Position numbers and translations under genes: made by a program | The notes under the pieces: model-generated | What the model saw: only the letters and a program-made list of their open reading frames with translations | Database searches by the model: none | Told to the model about the DNA's origin: nothing | In this document: in pieces, positions 55,310 through 55,383 of the stretch | How positions within the stretch are numbered: position 1 is the first letter of the stretch | Layout of the letters: each line of letters begins with the position of its first letter | NCBI GenBank assembly: GCA_012031415.1 | Contig: JAAUTN010000008.1 | Location: 1 to 55,383 of the forward strand | Direction: 5' to 3' | Origin: Leptolyngbyaceae cyanobacterium SM1_4_3 | GTDB taxonomy: Bacteria; Cyanobacteriota; Cyanobacteriia; Elainellales; Elainellaceae | DNA length: 55,383 bases

Positions 55310-55383
55310 GAGAACACCTCCGCTGGTCAGCCGTGATGACTTTACGCACAGAAACCAGCCCTGAGACTGCAAGCACACATGGG
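55310..55383 (-). other. Window edge upstream of devC
   Basis: Only 74 bases remain, covering the devC ribosome site and upstream sequence. A devB gene, if present, is outside the window. Confidence 0.4.

Overview
The window is chromosomal DNA of a filamentous cyanobacterium. The evidence is the very dense GCGATCGC (HIP1) octamer throughout, a full-length hetR preceded by a small gene carrying the HRGSGR motif (patX), a DevC/DevA exporter pair, an RppA/RppB-like two-component pair, CSP41-like and TIGR04376 proteins, and families typical of cyanobacteria (Uma2, DUF2254, the desaturase/SDR fusion). HetR plus PatX marks filamentous lineages, including many that make no heterocysts. A Leptolyngbya-like organism is my inference only. 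I saw no prophage, intact transposase, CRISPR array or rRNA. There are two tRNA genes, both for leucine.

Layout. 0-3.7 kb: an FAD oxidoreductase, then patX and hetR closed by a strong terminator. 3.7-6.9 kb (minus strand): a small membrane protein, hisF, and two glycosyltransferase genes that are both frameshifted. 6.9-17.8 kb: an Lhr-like helicase, a MarR-GNAT fusion, a TPR protein, a GNAT enzyme, SRPBCC, a large membrane protein with conserved TM-helix repeats, an atypical SDR, Uma2, and LuxR- and TetR-type regulators. 17.8-22.9 kb: an RppB/RppA-like sensor and regulator facing a small membrane protein, a ferric-reductase-like flavocytochrome with a previously untracked 47-residue membrane peptide, and a cupin/JmjC-like protein. 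22.9-26.5 kb: repeat-rich DNA holding a desaturase/SDR fusion and a PfpI-like protein. 26.5-33.9 kb (plus): an HTH protein, a possible RemA-like protein with a spore-photoproduct-lyase-like radical SAM enzyme, a membrane cluster (DUF389, MscS, DUF2254), and a RodZ-like protein. 34-45.5 kb: TrmH-type methylase, tRNA-Leu(CAG), murA, an M48 protease running into tRNA-Leu(CAA), a small basic ORF, a PAS-GAF histidine kinase, a YihY/BrkB protein, two tiny membrane proteins, SRPBCC, a secreted protein, surE and a CSP41-like epimerase. 45.6-55.4 kb: a Ski2-like helicase, a GH10-like lipoprotein/envelope hydrolase candidate, TIGR04376, a YbjN-like protein, and devA-devC reading off the minus strand with devB presumably beyond the window.

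Themes. The window carries a patterning regulator and its likely peptide inhibitor, several envelope and membrane-stress proteins, and an unusual amount of intergenic secondary structure (palindromes, MITE-like elements, long perfect hairpins, heptamer tracts). Four genes are each broken by an apparent loss of one base. Two, possibly three, of these lie exactly at GCGATCGC, where restoring one C after the octamer mends the frame. This may be a base-calling artefact at a methylated motif or real mutation at HIP1. The other striking signal is a run of ten exact AGACT/AGTCT copies in the 600 bp upstream of a small HTH gene.
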